NCBI RefSeq assembly: GCF_026213295.1
Contig: NC_079431.1
Coordinates: 13,610,486-13,674,485 of the forward strand
DNA: 64,000 bases
From: Gadus chalcogrammus
Lineage: Eukaryota > Chordata > Actinopteri > Gadiformes > Gadidae
Direction: 5' to 3'
The position numbers and the translations under genes were made by a program. Within the stretch, counting starts at the first letter, position 1. Each line of letters starts with the position of its first letter. This document shows positions 52,230-64,000 of the stretch, in pieces. A model generated the notes under the pieces. The model was not told the DNA's origin, did no database searches, and saw only the letters and a list, made by a program, of their open reading frames with translations.

Positions 52230-53348
52230 CTAACAACAATATAGGATGCTAGATATTAGTGTAGCATTGTGAAGACGATATAGTAGGAAATAGGAATACA
52301 TTTATCTCAGTTTACTGCAGAGAACAAGGAAGCAGCAAGTGAAAATCTGGCCTCTGTTGATAAACTCAATTTAGTTAACTGAAAAGGTTTGTTCATTATA
52401 ATATCTAATTTTTGGTATGCAGTAAAACACAATAATATAATATTTTATGTGCTTGAGAAAATATAACTACATACGAGTATACAATTAGTGGTGGAGTGCT
52501 ACTCCTACATGAAAAAAAAAAAAAAGGTAAAACACACATGTGTGAAGATTTGAATAAATTGTATTTTTATGTTACAACCTAAAACTTAATTTGCAGTCAA
52601 TCACAATAAATACTCAGCCTTGAATACTCATTGTCATTCATGTGAATCCATTATGCTGTTAGTGCACAATAAAATATCTATTGCAAACTATAAAAGTATA
52701 TAGCGCTTTTTCACTGGATTTCACCTTTTCAGTTCACAGCCCAATTATCCAACACATGTAGTAGTATCATCTAAAATATCCACTCGAGACACAGGTCTTG
52801 AATGTTAATCGTTCATAAGCCTACTATGGGTGATAAGACTACTGCAGACTCACGCCACAAAAACAAAAACAAACACTTGATACCTGGACACACCAGAGCA
52901 GGACCTATGGAAAATAAATGTGTTTTAATGCAAAGTACAAGCTTTTGGGACACATTATCATGGAAAAAAATGCTCCGCCATGTAAATGCATAAAATGCTC
53001 TGCAACAATCCAAGAATTTCCATGCATTATGTTTTTTACTTACAATGCAAGATGTACTTTTGCAAACCACACACACACACACACACACACGATTTTAGTA
53101 AGTGAATAACACAAATTACACTACTGAACTTATTTGTGTGGGGTTTAAAAAATGTATCCCTATAATATCACACCAATTCTGCTCAGAGTGAACTGAAACT
53201 GAGAGATGCCCTTTACAAATTACCAACCAAACTTGTGAAAACATGTCATCAGTGTGAATTTGAATACTACAAAGTTTGTGCTGAACAGTGCAGGGGGGAA
53301 AAAAAGAAAGAAAGAAAGGGTACGAGAGAGGGTGCATTACACCCAGGC

Positions 53349-53350
<2 letters not shown>

Positions 53351-53390
<40 letters not shown>

Positions 53391-53401
53391 AGACACACGC
53401 A

Positions 53402-53461
<60 letters not shown>

Positions 53462-53476
53462 CACACACACACACAC
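53351..53476. repeat. Compound (CA)n microsatellite, about 126 bp
   Basis: CA repeat interrupted by GACACAGACACACGCAGAC-type variants, so an older, degenerating array. Confidence 0.95.
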
Positions 53477-56400
53477 TACAGCAGGAGGGAAGGCACCGCT
53501 TCACCAGGAAATGGGTCTGGGAGCCTATTCTGCTGAAGGGGGTCTAAGAATACAGAATGATGAGTCACAGAATGTCATAATTACGTAGTGCAACCGCACA
53601 AAAGCTGATCTGAATGCAACAAGGTCAAAGAGACACCTGGGGACGAGAGGTCAGACCATGGGCAATGCACATCAACCTAAACCAATCACATGGGGGATGG
53701 ATTTGAGATGTGCAGAGAAAAGAGCTAAAAATAAAATAAAATGCAACATCAGTGTCCTGATATTGTCGTTTCACTTTCCAGAAATGTTTAATTCCACATC
53801 CTGCCTTTTACAGGATATCTGACAAACTACAGCCTCTAAAAGGTTAACCCTAACACTTTTTTAATCAAAGCACTTATGCTTTGATTGTTCTCAGTCTCAG
53901 TTCACGAATAGTTTTTTTTGGATAAAAGGGGCTCGGATGATAAATAACTTAACGTAAAGGGTCCAACTAAATATTTTCACTGACTATAATGAGCTCTTGC
54001 AGTCCAGGTCTTAGATAGACACTGCTGATGTGTTCAATTCTAGGCTACAAATACTAGGGGAAGAAATCTCGTTGGAAAACACGTTTTTCTTATTTATTTT
54101 TACGGATTTTTTAACTTTCGATGGAAATATAAACTCACTAATAATTGCTTTGGTTTGTCCGATGAATATATTAGCAGGTGTCAAAGAATGGACTGGGCTT
54201 TTTATTAATGCCGAAAACATATTTTTGGTCGAACACACTACCCTGTGTCACGATGAATCAAATCCAGAAAAATATTCGATGTGTCATACCAAGCCTAACT
54301 ATATTGAGTATGGTTACCTATATGCGTGAAGTGATACCACTCCCTTCTTCTTTATAAGCCTCCATCATCCTTGACACATCTATATTCAGTGCTATTTTAT
54401 GGGAGGTAACAGAAAAGCACTTGTATCATTGTATATTTAAGTAGAAAAGGATGTGATTTCAATATGCACGTCAGGTCATGTACCTGAGGTGCATGTGCAA
54501 TTATGCTATTACAATTCACAATATATGTGAATAATGTATGCAAACGGTAGGCTTCATGGTATTGCCCCAGGACCACTATTTATTAGTGTTTGATGCCACA
54601 TATAACACTTTTTGATAATCTGCACAATGTTAAGGTACTCTTCCTACACATCCATATCTGTGTGGTAAGTAATGTGATTACTTGTGTCCTATCAAATGTA
54701 AATCTTCTTTAAAATGGCAGTTTCTTATTTTTTGCAATTCATTTGATAGGAAATTATGTATAAGGGTAGCAAACCAACATACCGAATGGGAATACATGTT
54801 GGTGAAAGAAGGTCGAGGGCAAAACATAAATAAATCCAATACAGTGGTTCTGTTGCCTAACAAAAATACCAAAAGCAAGCCCTGTTATACTATCAGCATG
54901 CTCCATTGCCTCCTACATGACTGACCACAAGATGACTAGCACAAGTGGAATATTTTTTTTTCTTTTCCGTCAAACAAACTGCCTAGGCCTGACCAAAGGT
55001 GTCTACCAGTGTCTTATGATCTCATCGCAGTTAATCTTATTTTGACATAAGAAACAGTTTTGATTTAAGAGGAAATATCAAAGAGCCAAATTATTATTCC
55101 GGCACGTGTCAATAATCTACTTTCATATGATCATAAGCCGTCACATTAAATAGAACGGTCCAACCATCTCTACTTATAAGGAAGTAGAAGGGGCGGGTTT
55201 AGGCGCACGATCGCAGTTACCCATTTTCCTCAGTTTAGTTTAATAAGATACACGTTCAGAAATTGCCAGCGTTAAACAAGCCTCTGCGCACAGAACTCCG
55301 GATTTAAACCAACCAATCCTTGCATTAAAACTTTCAGTCTGTGCTGGATTTGCCAACATCAAAACGGCGTTGCGTAGAGAAATCGTATCAAAACCAAAAG
55401 CCTACTGTATCGAGCAACGCTGAACCAGCCAACTCTTAAAATATCCCAACTAAAGGTCTCATATGAATGTCGTATCGTAAGTGTCACTGCAACCAGTAAA
55501 CTTAAATTAATATTGGGTTCGCCTTGAAAACCGATAGGTTAAAACGGATTATTGTCGATCATAATTTTGATGTCATACTAGATGCATCTGCAGGGTTGAA
55601 CCAGTAAGTTGCGACCAGGGTTACATAGAATGGATAGAGGCGCGCCACAATCACCATTTGACAACTGGGTACTAGTTAAAACGACAGATAGAATATAATG
55701 GAATAGTTTATAAATGATTAAATTATACATAGCCACCAACTAGGCATTGTGTTGACCAGAGGTCGTCAGAAAGACAGCTTTTGTGAAAGAAAAGGTCGAA
55801 TAAATATCAAAACCATTAGGGAGTATTAAGCAATAGACTGCGTTTACTTCAAAGTCGAATGGCGCTGTATTGATACACTTACCTAGTCTTCTAACGTTCA
55901 GTTATATAATAATCCGTAGATTGCTTACGATATAAATAAAACCAACCAACTAATTTTCCAGTAGAAAAAAGCATTTGGTAAACGAAAATATTTCAGTGTC
56001 TCGTTGAAAATACGATAAGTCAGGATTCTCAATTTAAAAAAAAATCCCTCCCAATCGGATCGAGACGCCGTGTGAATGTGTTGACACTGCCGAGCAGCCG
56101 AGGTCCACACCGACTGTGCCTCTGTCGCGTTTACACCTCCCGCTCAAAAAAAAAAGGCTCTCAATAAGGGAAAAAATGTAAAAAATAGTCCAAATACAGT
56201 AATCATCTCCTACATGCATCTTCAAATGAATCAAACCTAACAGTATCAGTACGTTTCCGGATATTTTCCATGCACTTTTGTGTTATATTGACAGTTTTAC
56301 CGTGGAAAAAAAATAATGATTATACTGCCTCAACGCAGTGAACTCCTAAATCCCTTCTTTGATTTGATCGAGCTAACGACCTAGCCGCTAGTCAGGCTAG

Positions 56401-56630
56401 TAGAACAAGCTGGCCAACTGGCTAACGTCTCCTCTCTGCAGTCGCTCTCTTCTCCCTCATATATCGCTCACTCGCTCCGCTCTTGTTCTTGGGCAAAACC
56501 AAAAAAAATCGCGCGTACTTTTTGTTGTGTTCTCTTTCAAGCAGTCATATGTTAGTGAAATGCCGTCATGCCCAATAATATCGTTAGAAAAACATGTATA
56601 GTTACATCTCCTGCGCTCGATCCCCCTTAC

Positions 56631-56800
56631 CGAAAGCCTTCTCTTCACAGCATCCTCTCCCCGGAGCTGCTGAAGCAATAGCAGTTCACTCGAAAATGGC
56701 GCCGAAAGATACAGTCCTCATTCAAATTCGTTAGAGCCACCCATTCTCCCCATTGGGTGTCTCCGGAGCGCGCTCGGCTGCGCGGATTGGTGGAGGAAAA
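56631..56800 (-). promoter_or_regulatory. Candidate promoter and first exon of the miR-15a/16 host (DLEU2-like)
   Basis: On the minus strand, two CCAAT boxes (56786-56790 and 56752-56756) are followed by a YY1-like GGCGCCATTTTC (about 56692-56703), and then by a clean donor GGCTTTCG|GTAAGGGG (exon edge at 56631). That is the layout of a TATA-less CpG promoter with a short non-coding first exon of about 70-100 nt. It lies about 10 kb upstream of the microRNAs on their strand. In human, DLEU2 starts far upstream of MIR15A in the same sense, from a promoter shared with DLEU1. The link is inferred from position only. Confidence 0.5.
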
Positions 56801-57214
56801 TGCACTCTCGAATGATCTCGCAGCCCACGCAACGTTTAACGGAGGGGAGGGGGGGGGGAATTAACTATTTAACTCCCGCAACTAAAAATAAAAAAAAGTA
56901 AAGAAACGACAAAGAATGATGACAGAACAACTACCTCGCTATATACCGGTAGCTATATTTTCAATTTGCAATTTATAAACAATGATGTTGACAAGCCACC
57001 CGGATATAGTAGTGTTTAATAACCAACGTATTTCTTTGAGAGTTTAACTGATTATAATGGGTTATTATGGACGTAGGCAGGTGCCTTTGAAGACTATATT
57101 TCCAGGGGGGTTGAACTTAACCAAGAAATGATAACTAAATAGTTTTGATCTCAATAAAAGTCACTACCAATGTATAAACGATCTAATACTTGCCAAATTC
57201 TATATCTATATCTA

Positions 57215-57295
<81 letters not shown>

Positions 57296-60200
57296 TATGT
57301 TGTTCAGATGCTACAGTGAACCTAAATCAGCAGTGAAGAAAATGCCATTCAGTCCCAATTGGTATGTGGTTAGGTCAGTCCCCCATGCTAGCCTATGTGG
57401 CTACTACCTACATACACTAAACTGCTTGCACTGTCATCTTTATTTTCTGCTACTACACCACATGCACTCCTATTCCTGTTATGTGTCATTATCAGGTCTC
57501 TTACTGTTTATTCTCCCCTTCTCTATATTTTTTTGAATATGCTACTTTTTGTGTTTAAAGAATAGCTACTACTTTATGTAGACTGAAACAGCTTTTCAAC
57601 CATATTAAAGAATGGTTGAAACACACTTATGTAGATTAAAAAGCCTGAGCAAAGAAGATGGGTTGGGCTTGCAACTCCACCACAATAGCCTCTCTGTTAT
57701 CATATCTAGTTTAGTGTACATTGGGCAAGATAAACAGAGACAGTCATTTCATCCCATTGCACACATCATAACATGACATACACCTGTTATGTCAGTGGCT
57801 CTTCTACAGCATTTGACATCTACACTATGAAGCATTGAAGCAGTATTTAAAAGTTGTGGATTTGTCCACACAGTTTAGAGCTAATGAAGTAAACAGGTGT
57901 GTGAGCGGATAACTGTGTACAGTTTGCACTGCTGGGCCTCTTACCCTTTTGAATTTGAGTACAGATTACCTTTCCTCCCTTTGCCTTTCAAATCGAACAT
58001 TCAAATCAGAAGAATGTTTTTGTTCTGCTCTACTCCTACTTATCAAGTATCGTGGCTAGATATTTATTTATTTAATCATAATTTTGCAGCATATATATTG
58101 AAACATTATAACACCTTTAAAACACATTAAGGACATTGGGAAAAAAAATATTCGGACAAAACTACAGCTATATTCGGATCATGTATGTTAATCTAAGTAT
58201 TACACTGTGCCACATTTTAAAGCTAAGTTTTAATGTAACCTCATGTAATTCTACTCAACGTGCCCTCACAGGAGAATAAGGACTTTGAATTTGGCTCAAT
58301 AAAAACGAGTGAGACTTAACTTCATGAAGTACAAAAGCACACTATGACAGAGAGGGCGTCCATTGTGTATGCCTGCTGGTGTAGTGTGGACAATGGGGCG
58401 GAGAGGAAAAAAAACACACTTGTTTACAGATAAACTGGTTTGGACAGGAAGCCAGTAAGGAGGAGCATAGTGTTGTTAAACAGGCATGTGGAGCGGCAGA
58501 GATGAGCCAGCAGAAACGCCGGCGTGGCCATAGGGAACACTACGATGCAGTATAAAAAGGCACAAGTGGCAGTCTCCCACATGCAAACACAGCGCCTGTC
58601 TGCACGCACTCACACACATACACGCACACACACAAACATGTTCCTGGAGCCACCATAGCACAGTGATTAGTCTGGTCTTGATGGACAACAAACTTAGGGT
58701 TCGCTTAGATCCTCTCACAGCACAAATGCAAACTAAAATGGCCTTCTTGCATCTCTGGTAGGAAAAGGCCCACAGTAGCCCAGCCTGAATACTACACAGT
58801 TCAACCAGCATTGTGTCACTGTCACATGAGCACACACTGCCTTCCATTAAGGAGGAGATTCGTATGACTCACAAAAACACAAGTCACATGTCATTACACA
58901 AATGAACCATGCAACTCTCACACTATAGCGTATCGCCTGCGACTCACTTATTTTTTCTTGGTGGAAGGGGGGATTGTAAATAAAAATCCCTTTATAATGT
59001 ATCACTTCATTAGGTTGGCTATTGTGGAGCAAGGCCTGGGGAGTGGACAGTGAGACGAAGTGGGGGGGGGGGGGTAGTACTCAAGGGCCTCACTGTCAGA
59101 CCAAGGGGTTGGGACTACCGCTGCTGCTTCAAACTTGCCACGCTGGGGCAGATTTGGACCAATTTAATTTGATTTCATGTGAGATGACTTGCGTGCATGG
59201 CTGGCTGTTACACTCAGCTGCTTTTCATTCAAGGAGGAGTTTTATGGGATTTTTTCCCCCCCTCTCACTCTTTCTCTCTCTTTCCCCTCTCCTCTCCCAT
59301 GTGACTCAAAAGATGGCCCTTCACACCAGCAACAGACATGGCTGCATCACATAACAGGATGTTCGCAACACTGCAGCTTGCAATATGCTCTGACGCGATG
59401 CAGTTCCTCCACTCTCTCTCGTTCTCTCGGCTAGTTCCCTAGTGTGCTGATGGGGCACTGACTTGACTAACTCATTCCAGGTAGGCTATGGCATTGAGAG
59501 AGAGGAGTTTTGAAAGTTTTTAGAAAACAACTTAATGGGAACAATTGCAAAAAAAAAAAAAACACTGCTCACCATGGTACATCTTTTGAATCATCTTAAG
59601 AGCTTTTAGACTCAAACAGTCACTCCAGCGTCAGACACGCAAAAGAGTCTGAATAACGGCAGCGACGGCCAGACAAAGAACAAAAGCATAAGCAACAGTG
59701 GAGCGTAAGAGACTGCGTGGTCCTACTCCATGAACGCCGTCCGTTCCCTCGTCTCGTCTTGGTCCTGAGGGAACACAATGGGCGCTACTGAGAACTCTAT
59801 ACTAGAGAGACTTTCCATTGATGTCTCCTCGCTGCCCCTCCCCCCCTCCCTCCAAGAGACATCTGTAGCAGCTGCCCCCTTGTGCTCCTGTCAGCAGGGC
59901 CATGTGCGTGTGTATGTGTGTGTGCGTGTATGTGTGCCTGTGTGTTTGTATAGATGAGGGGGGTGAGGGGTTAGATTGGGGCGTGCTGTGACACCTCCCA
60001 CTTTGGAGTGGGCTAACCCGCACACTTGTGGGACATCACATTCATCAATGGCTAATAGTGGCTAGCAGGTCACCCTGAAAACACAACAAACACCTCTGAC
60101 CCCTTTGCAGCAGGAAGGGTGTGTGCTGGTCACATTAGACCTGGAGTACTTTTGAACATGCATGTGCACGTGCACACATTTGCATATACACACACAAACA

Positions 60201-61000
60201 CATCTATATTTTTTCTCCAACATTATGCATAAACAAATGGTTTCAAAGAAACACACGGTTGTATTTGATTATGGATAATCACATGTAAGAGTGGAATTTA
60301 AACTCTTACATTGCTTTCCGTGGCCTTGAAGCATTACAATATGTCATACACAATTGTCATATTTGAGAGGCCACCAATCTATTAAAGTTGGCTTCGGAGG
60401 TTTTTGAATTTCTCAGAAGACTGGCCTTTATGTATGAGCCTTGCGGCAAAAGCACTTGCCCTCTCGGTCCATTATTGAATGAGTTATTGTTGTTACGCTT
60501 TTTAGAAATTGTTTGTTTCATTGATAATTGATCATTATTAATACCACATCAAAACACAAATATCTATGAGAAATATGCTTGGATGTGTTTGGCATTTCAT
60601 ATAATTGTATCCTGAAGGACAAAATATAACATATCTAGAAGATAGACTATAATTAAAGGAATGAGTAACACAAATAGGCTTCCGTAAAATGATATCCGTA
60701 TAATTGCCTATATTGCAAACTTTTCACACTTTTCACATCAACTTAAATTTTCCAAATTCAACCTCATTAAATAATACCCAGAATGACTCGCTGTCATAAG
60801 GGCCTTAAATGCATAGTCTTTAGGGGTACACCGTCGGGGTATTAGGGGCTCCAGAGATGCTTGTAAAATAAAATAATAAATAGGCCTATATACCGCCAAA
60901 GCTCATTCTGTCAGGACTACAAATTGAGAACTACTGCGGAAGTCCCACCTACCATAGGCTACGGTTATACTGCGATGATGTAACCGCTTTCCAAATATAG
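56801..61000. other. Intergenic stretch, no gene seen
   Basis: Holds an AT microsatellite (57216-57293), a G run near 59060-59073, and no frame or splice structure that I recognise. If the 56.7-kb promoter is bidirectional, a DLEU1-like RNA could run through it. Confidence 0.4.
57216..57293. repeat. (TA)n microsatellite, 78 bp
   Basis: Uninterrupted TA repeat preceded by short TATC units. It is self-complementary and prone to cruciform extrusion. Confidence 0.95.
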
Positions 61001-61420
61001 CGTGTTGCTGATGGCTGAGCGGCTTTACCACTGGACGAGGTTGCTGTCAGTCAGGTGACGTCACTGAATCATGTTATTATTGTAAACAGCCCGCCTGCTT
61101 TCTACCGACTCTCCACCGAGCCGACTACGCTGTCCAATCCTTTGTTCAAACAGTGCAAACACCGATTTGACAAAGCAGCGTCGTCGTCCGCACAATTTTC
61201 AAATAAACCAAATGGAAAAGTTCTCGGGGACATAACACGTCGACGCGTGTTCTTGAAATAAACATACATTTCCTCTTTTCAGTTGTTTGTAACCGGGGAA
61301 TTAACGCAGCCGGCGCTGACAGTGCTTCATTGTGGATCATAACAATACACAACTTAAATGTGATGATTCTAGTGAGTAGTGGTAGACCAAACACATTTCC
61401 ATTCTGACGGGATTCTCATA
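61000..61420. promoter_or_regulatory. Promoter-like stretch with a perfect CRE
   Basis: TGACGTCA, the full cAMP response element, lies at 61056-61063 within GGTGACGTCACTGAATCATG, and CpG is locally raised around 61160-61310. No gene start can be tied to it in either direction. Confidence 0.35.
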
Positions 61421-62293
61421 TTGTCCGTAACAGACAGATCTCCCTCACGCACACACGCACACACACACGACGAGATAATAATTTCAACGGGAATGAATGC
61501 GGCTGTCAACGTGTTACACATTTTGACAAACTTGTCCGTGCACATTAAACGGTGCTGCTGTTGACGATTGACATTGTAATAACTTGACATTTCGATAACA
61601 TTCCCGCATTACGATCGTACCACCATGGGCTACTTCGTGCGTAATGGCACAGTTCTTCAGCACTAACCCATGTCCCTTCGACAGTCACAGCAGTTGTCTG
61701 ATATTAAAACTACTCTATGAGGTCCTCGGATATAAGTTGAAAGTATCCTCTTGAATGGATGATAACAGGCTTCTACTTACGTGATGGCCATGGTGCGTAA
61801 TAATGAGGAGTGGACGGGTTCGCCTCTCGCCAGCCAGCCAGCAGCACAACCTGCTCACGTTCTCACTTAGATATTTCCACCACGGCAAGTTCACGCCAAT
61901 GATCCATTCGCCGACTGAGTGCAGTTTCAGCAAGCTTCAAGGAAGTTGTTCCTTTTGTTCCAGTGTTTTTTCGTTGCGTCAATGTTGCGAAAGGGGGAGT
62001 GGGGGCGGAGCGGGTGGCTATGGAGCGAGAGAGAAAAACATTGAGCGCACCATAGCTTTACTTCACACGCCTAACGCACAGTACGCCCCCCCCCCCCCCT
62101 TCCCCGTTCCACCACCACCCTTTAGTCAAATCGCCGACGGTATCATCTCATCAGTTAAGGTCACATGTCTACAACGGCCAGCATCCTTCCCAACTCGGGC
62201 TGCACAACACCATTTTCCCATTGTCACCTCTCCAAGTTTGCCCGACTGCTGCCATGCTATATGTGCTCCTTATGCGCCTCGTCCGACTACGGT

Positions 62294-62295
<2 letters not shown>

Positions 62296-62379
<84 letters not shown>
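62296..62379. repeat. (GA)n microsatellite, 84 bp
   Basis: Uninterrupted purine-only AG repeat; such mirror-repeat DNA can form a triplex. Confidence 0.95.
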
Positions 62380-62383
<4 letters not shown>

Positions 62384-62965
62384 GAGAAACAGAGAGACCG
62401 AGATAGATAGAGCGAGCGAGAGAAGATATGTTTTTCTTCATGAATTCGGCTGGGTGACCAGCCGTGGATATCAGCAAAGAAGCCAGGGACAAAGTCTATA
62501 GACTACAACCGCGCACGTCTGTGGCTTGAATCCCAACACAACTTTACTGGTTGAATTCTGTTTTTGAATAAAACATTGCGAACGCCTATATCTTTGGTTT
62601 GAACGTGTTTGTTATTGGACACAATGGAGTGATATAGGCGTCTTGCAATTCAAAACAAAAAGAAGCATTAGTTGACCGGAGAAAGGTGAGCTGCCTTCTC
62701 CCTGTCGCGGTTACAACAGCGTTGCGTCAGGACTCAGGAGCTATAGTGCATGTGAGTGAAGTCACCGTCAAGAGCCCGCTCTTCCATTGTGATGAAAGGC
62801 TGGAGGCTATGGTGGCGGACCCTCGGACAAAGCAAAAGTCTAGATAGACGATTTAACATTTACACTCGAAATCAAATTATGCAAAATAATAATGCAATTT
62901 TATTTGCCTACAATGTCGAAATTGTCATCGTAACCCAAATATCCTGTTATAATACATATTCTCGA

Positions 62966-63088
<123 letters not shown>

Positions 63089-64000
63089 ACAACCGGTATA
63101 TTTGAGTTGAAAGTTGAAAAGTGTGTGATCAGTTAGATCGAAAGCACGCCGCCATATAGGGCCATGTTAATCAATGCATGGGGTGGACTCAGACCAGTAT
63201 GGCTTCAATTCAACTGATCATAGTGCAATAGGGCATGCAATGGGATTCCAAAAATGATTTAATAAGTTCTATAGAAAACACAAATTCTCGCGTCTTTACA
63301 AAAAAGTCTTCCCGGGACTTGCATTGGGATTTCTTGGTTGGAGACGTAAGCCTATTAGCCTGACAAAACACGGAGCGTAAACGGTGTCACAGCCTAAGAC
63401 CATTTCGCTGCAGAATTAAAGGCTTTCAATGCGTTACACGTCAGAATGCAGAATTCACAGCGTCCTACGACGCACAGGTTGTCTTATTATAATAATAAAA
63501 GGCCACCTTTGTTGTGTGACACAGCTACTTAACGTTGTTGAGAACACACGCATAACTTAAGGCTGTGACAGTGAAAAAAAGTACAGCTTTTCACTGTTTT
63601 CACCACTGAGGTGAGCTGTATTTTCCAACAATTATACCGATAAGTGTGCATGTTTCCTTTCTAAGTCTATCGAGAAAACACACTCAGGACAACTTTGGAG
63701 ACAGGGTATGGCCTCGAGCCTATTCGTCATTTGTCAGGGTTAGGGTGAATTCACTAAACAATAGGAAGATAATCTCCAAACGTCTCCAAAGCCTGCAGGC
63801 TGAATTAGTTATAGACGCATAGGGCCTCCAACAGTTTATGGTTTTAAACATGCAAAATAGACTCATTACTCCAACAAAGTTGTTGCATGGCCACCAGCAA
63901 ACTTTAGGGTTTCATTTGATGACATGTTTCATCGTGCAACTAACTCCGTAGACGCTCAACCAATACGATCATTCGAGGATCACCAGGATACGCCGAAGCA

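Larger units (their letters stand above)
47200..56620. other. Long non-coding stretch, probably introns of the microRNA host gene
   Basis: AT-rich, no protein gene recognised; all longer frames are interrupted and featureless or are dinucleotide repeats. CA/GT tracts: 50780-50804, 51745-51768, 52147-52226, 53069-53091 and a compound tract 53351-53476. A GC-box (GGGGCGGG) lies at about 55190. If the promoter at 56.7 kb drives the microRNAs, this stretch is its intron sequence. Confidence 0.45.

Noticed and set aside
61803..62501. 232-codon frame near the right end
   Set aside because: Held open by the GA repeat; ends in Arg-Glu runs, no domain, no splice sites.

Overview
This is nuclear DNA of a ray-finned (teleost) fish. 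The genes are split by GT-AG introns, the introns and spacers are full of long dinucleotide repeats, short non-autonomous DNA transposons and tRNA-like repeats, and every protein I can rebuild is a vertebrate one. Nothing points to a bacterium, virus or plasmid. I do not name a species.

The window is the fish version of the human 13q14.2 block (remembered human order: PHF11, RCBTB1, ARL11, EBPL, KPNA3, SPRYD7, TRIM13, KCNRG, MIR15A/16-1 inside DLEU2). From left to right: (1) 1-2106, the 3' part of a decayed hAT transposon. (2) 2107-4130, repeats, including an inverted pair of tRNA-like units and a 64-bp inverted repeat. (3) 4501-15716 (+), PHF11, rebuilt as 17 coding exons that give one 704-codon frame; a 1-kb exon carries two hexapeptide arrays. 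(4) 15717-20660, repeats plus a decayed RCC1-repeat exon on the minus strand that matches RCBTB1/2, in the position and orientation of human RCBTB1. (5) 23614-37703 (-), KPNA3 (importin alpha-4), 17 coding exons, 520 aa, with a complete 1.85-kb TTAA-flanked transposon in one intron. (6) 39104-41125 (-), SPRYD7, 5 exons, 196 aa. (7) 41872-43723 (+), TRIM13, head to head with SPRYD7. (8) 46662-46993 (-), the miR-15a / miR-16 hairpin pair. (9) 47000-64000, no protein gene recognised; a CCAAT/YY1-like promoter with a spliceable minus-strand first exon lies at 56.63-56.80 kb and probably drives the DLEU2-like host of the microRNAs. A second promoter-like stretch lies near 61.05 kb.

The genes do not form an operon-like pathway. 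KPNA3 is a nuclear import receptor, TRIM13 an ER-anchored ubiquitin ligase, PHF11 a chromatin-type zinc-finger protein, SPRYD7 a small SPRY protein, and miR-15a/16 repress cell-cycle and survival genes. What unites them is old conserved synteny (the human region deleted in chronic lymphocytic leukaemia). Relative to human, ARL11, EBPL and KCNRG are not visible here and RCBTB survives only as a relic. I found no sign of an undescribed multi-gene system. The most unusual items are the RCBTB relic, the PHF11 repeat exon, the in-frame upstream start of TRIM13, the transposon with its small proline-rich ORF, and the candidate non-coding host exons.
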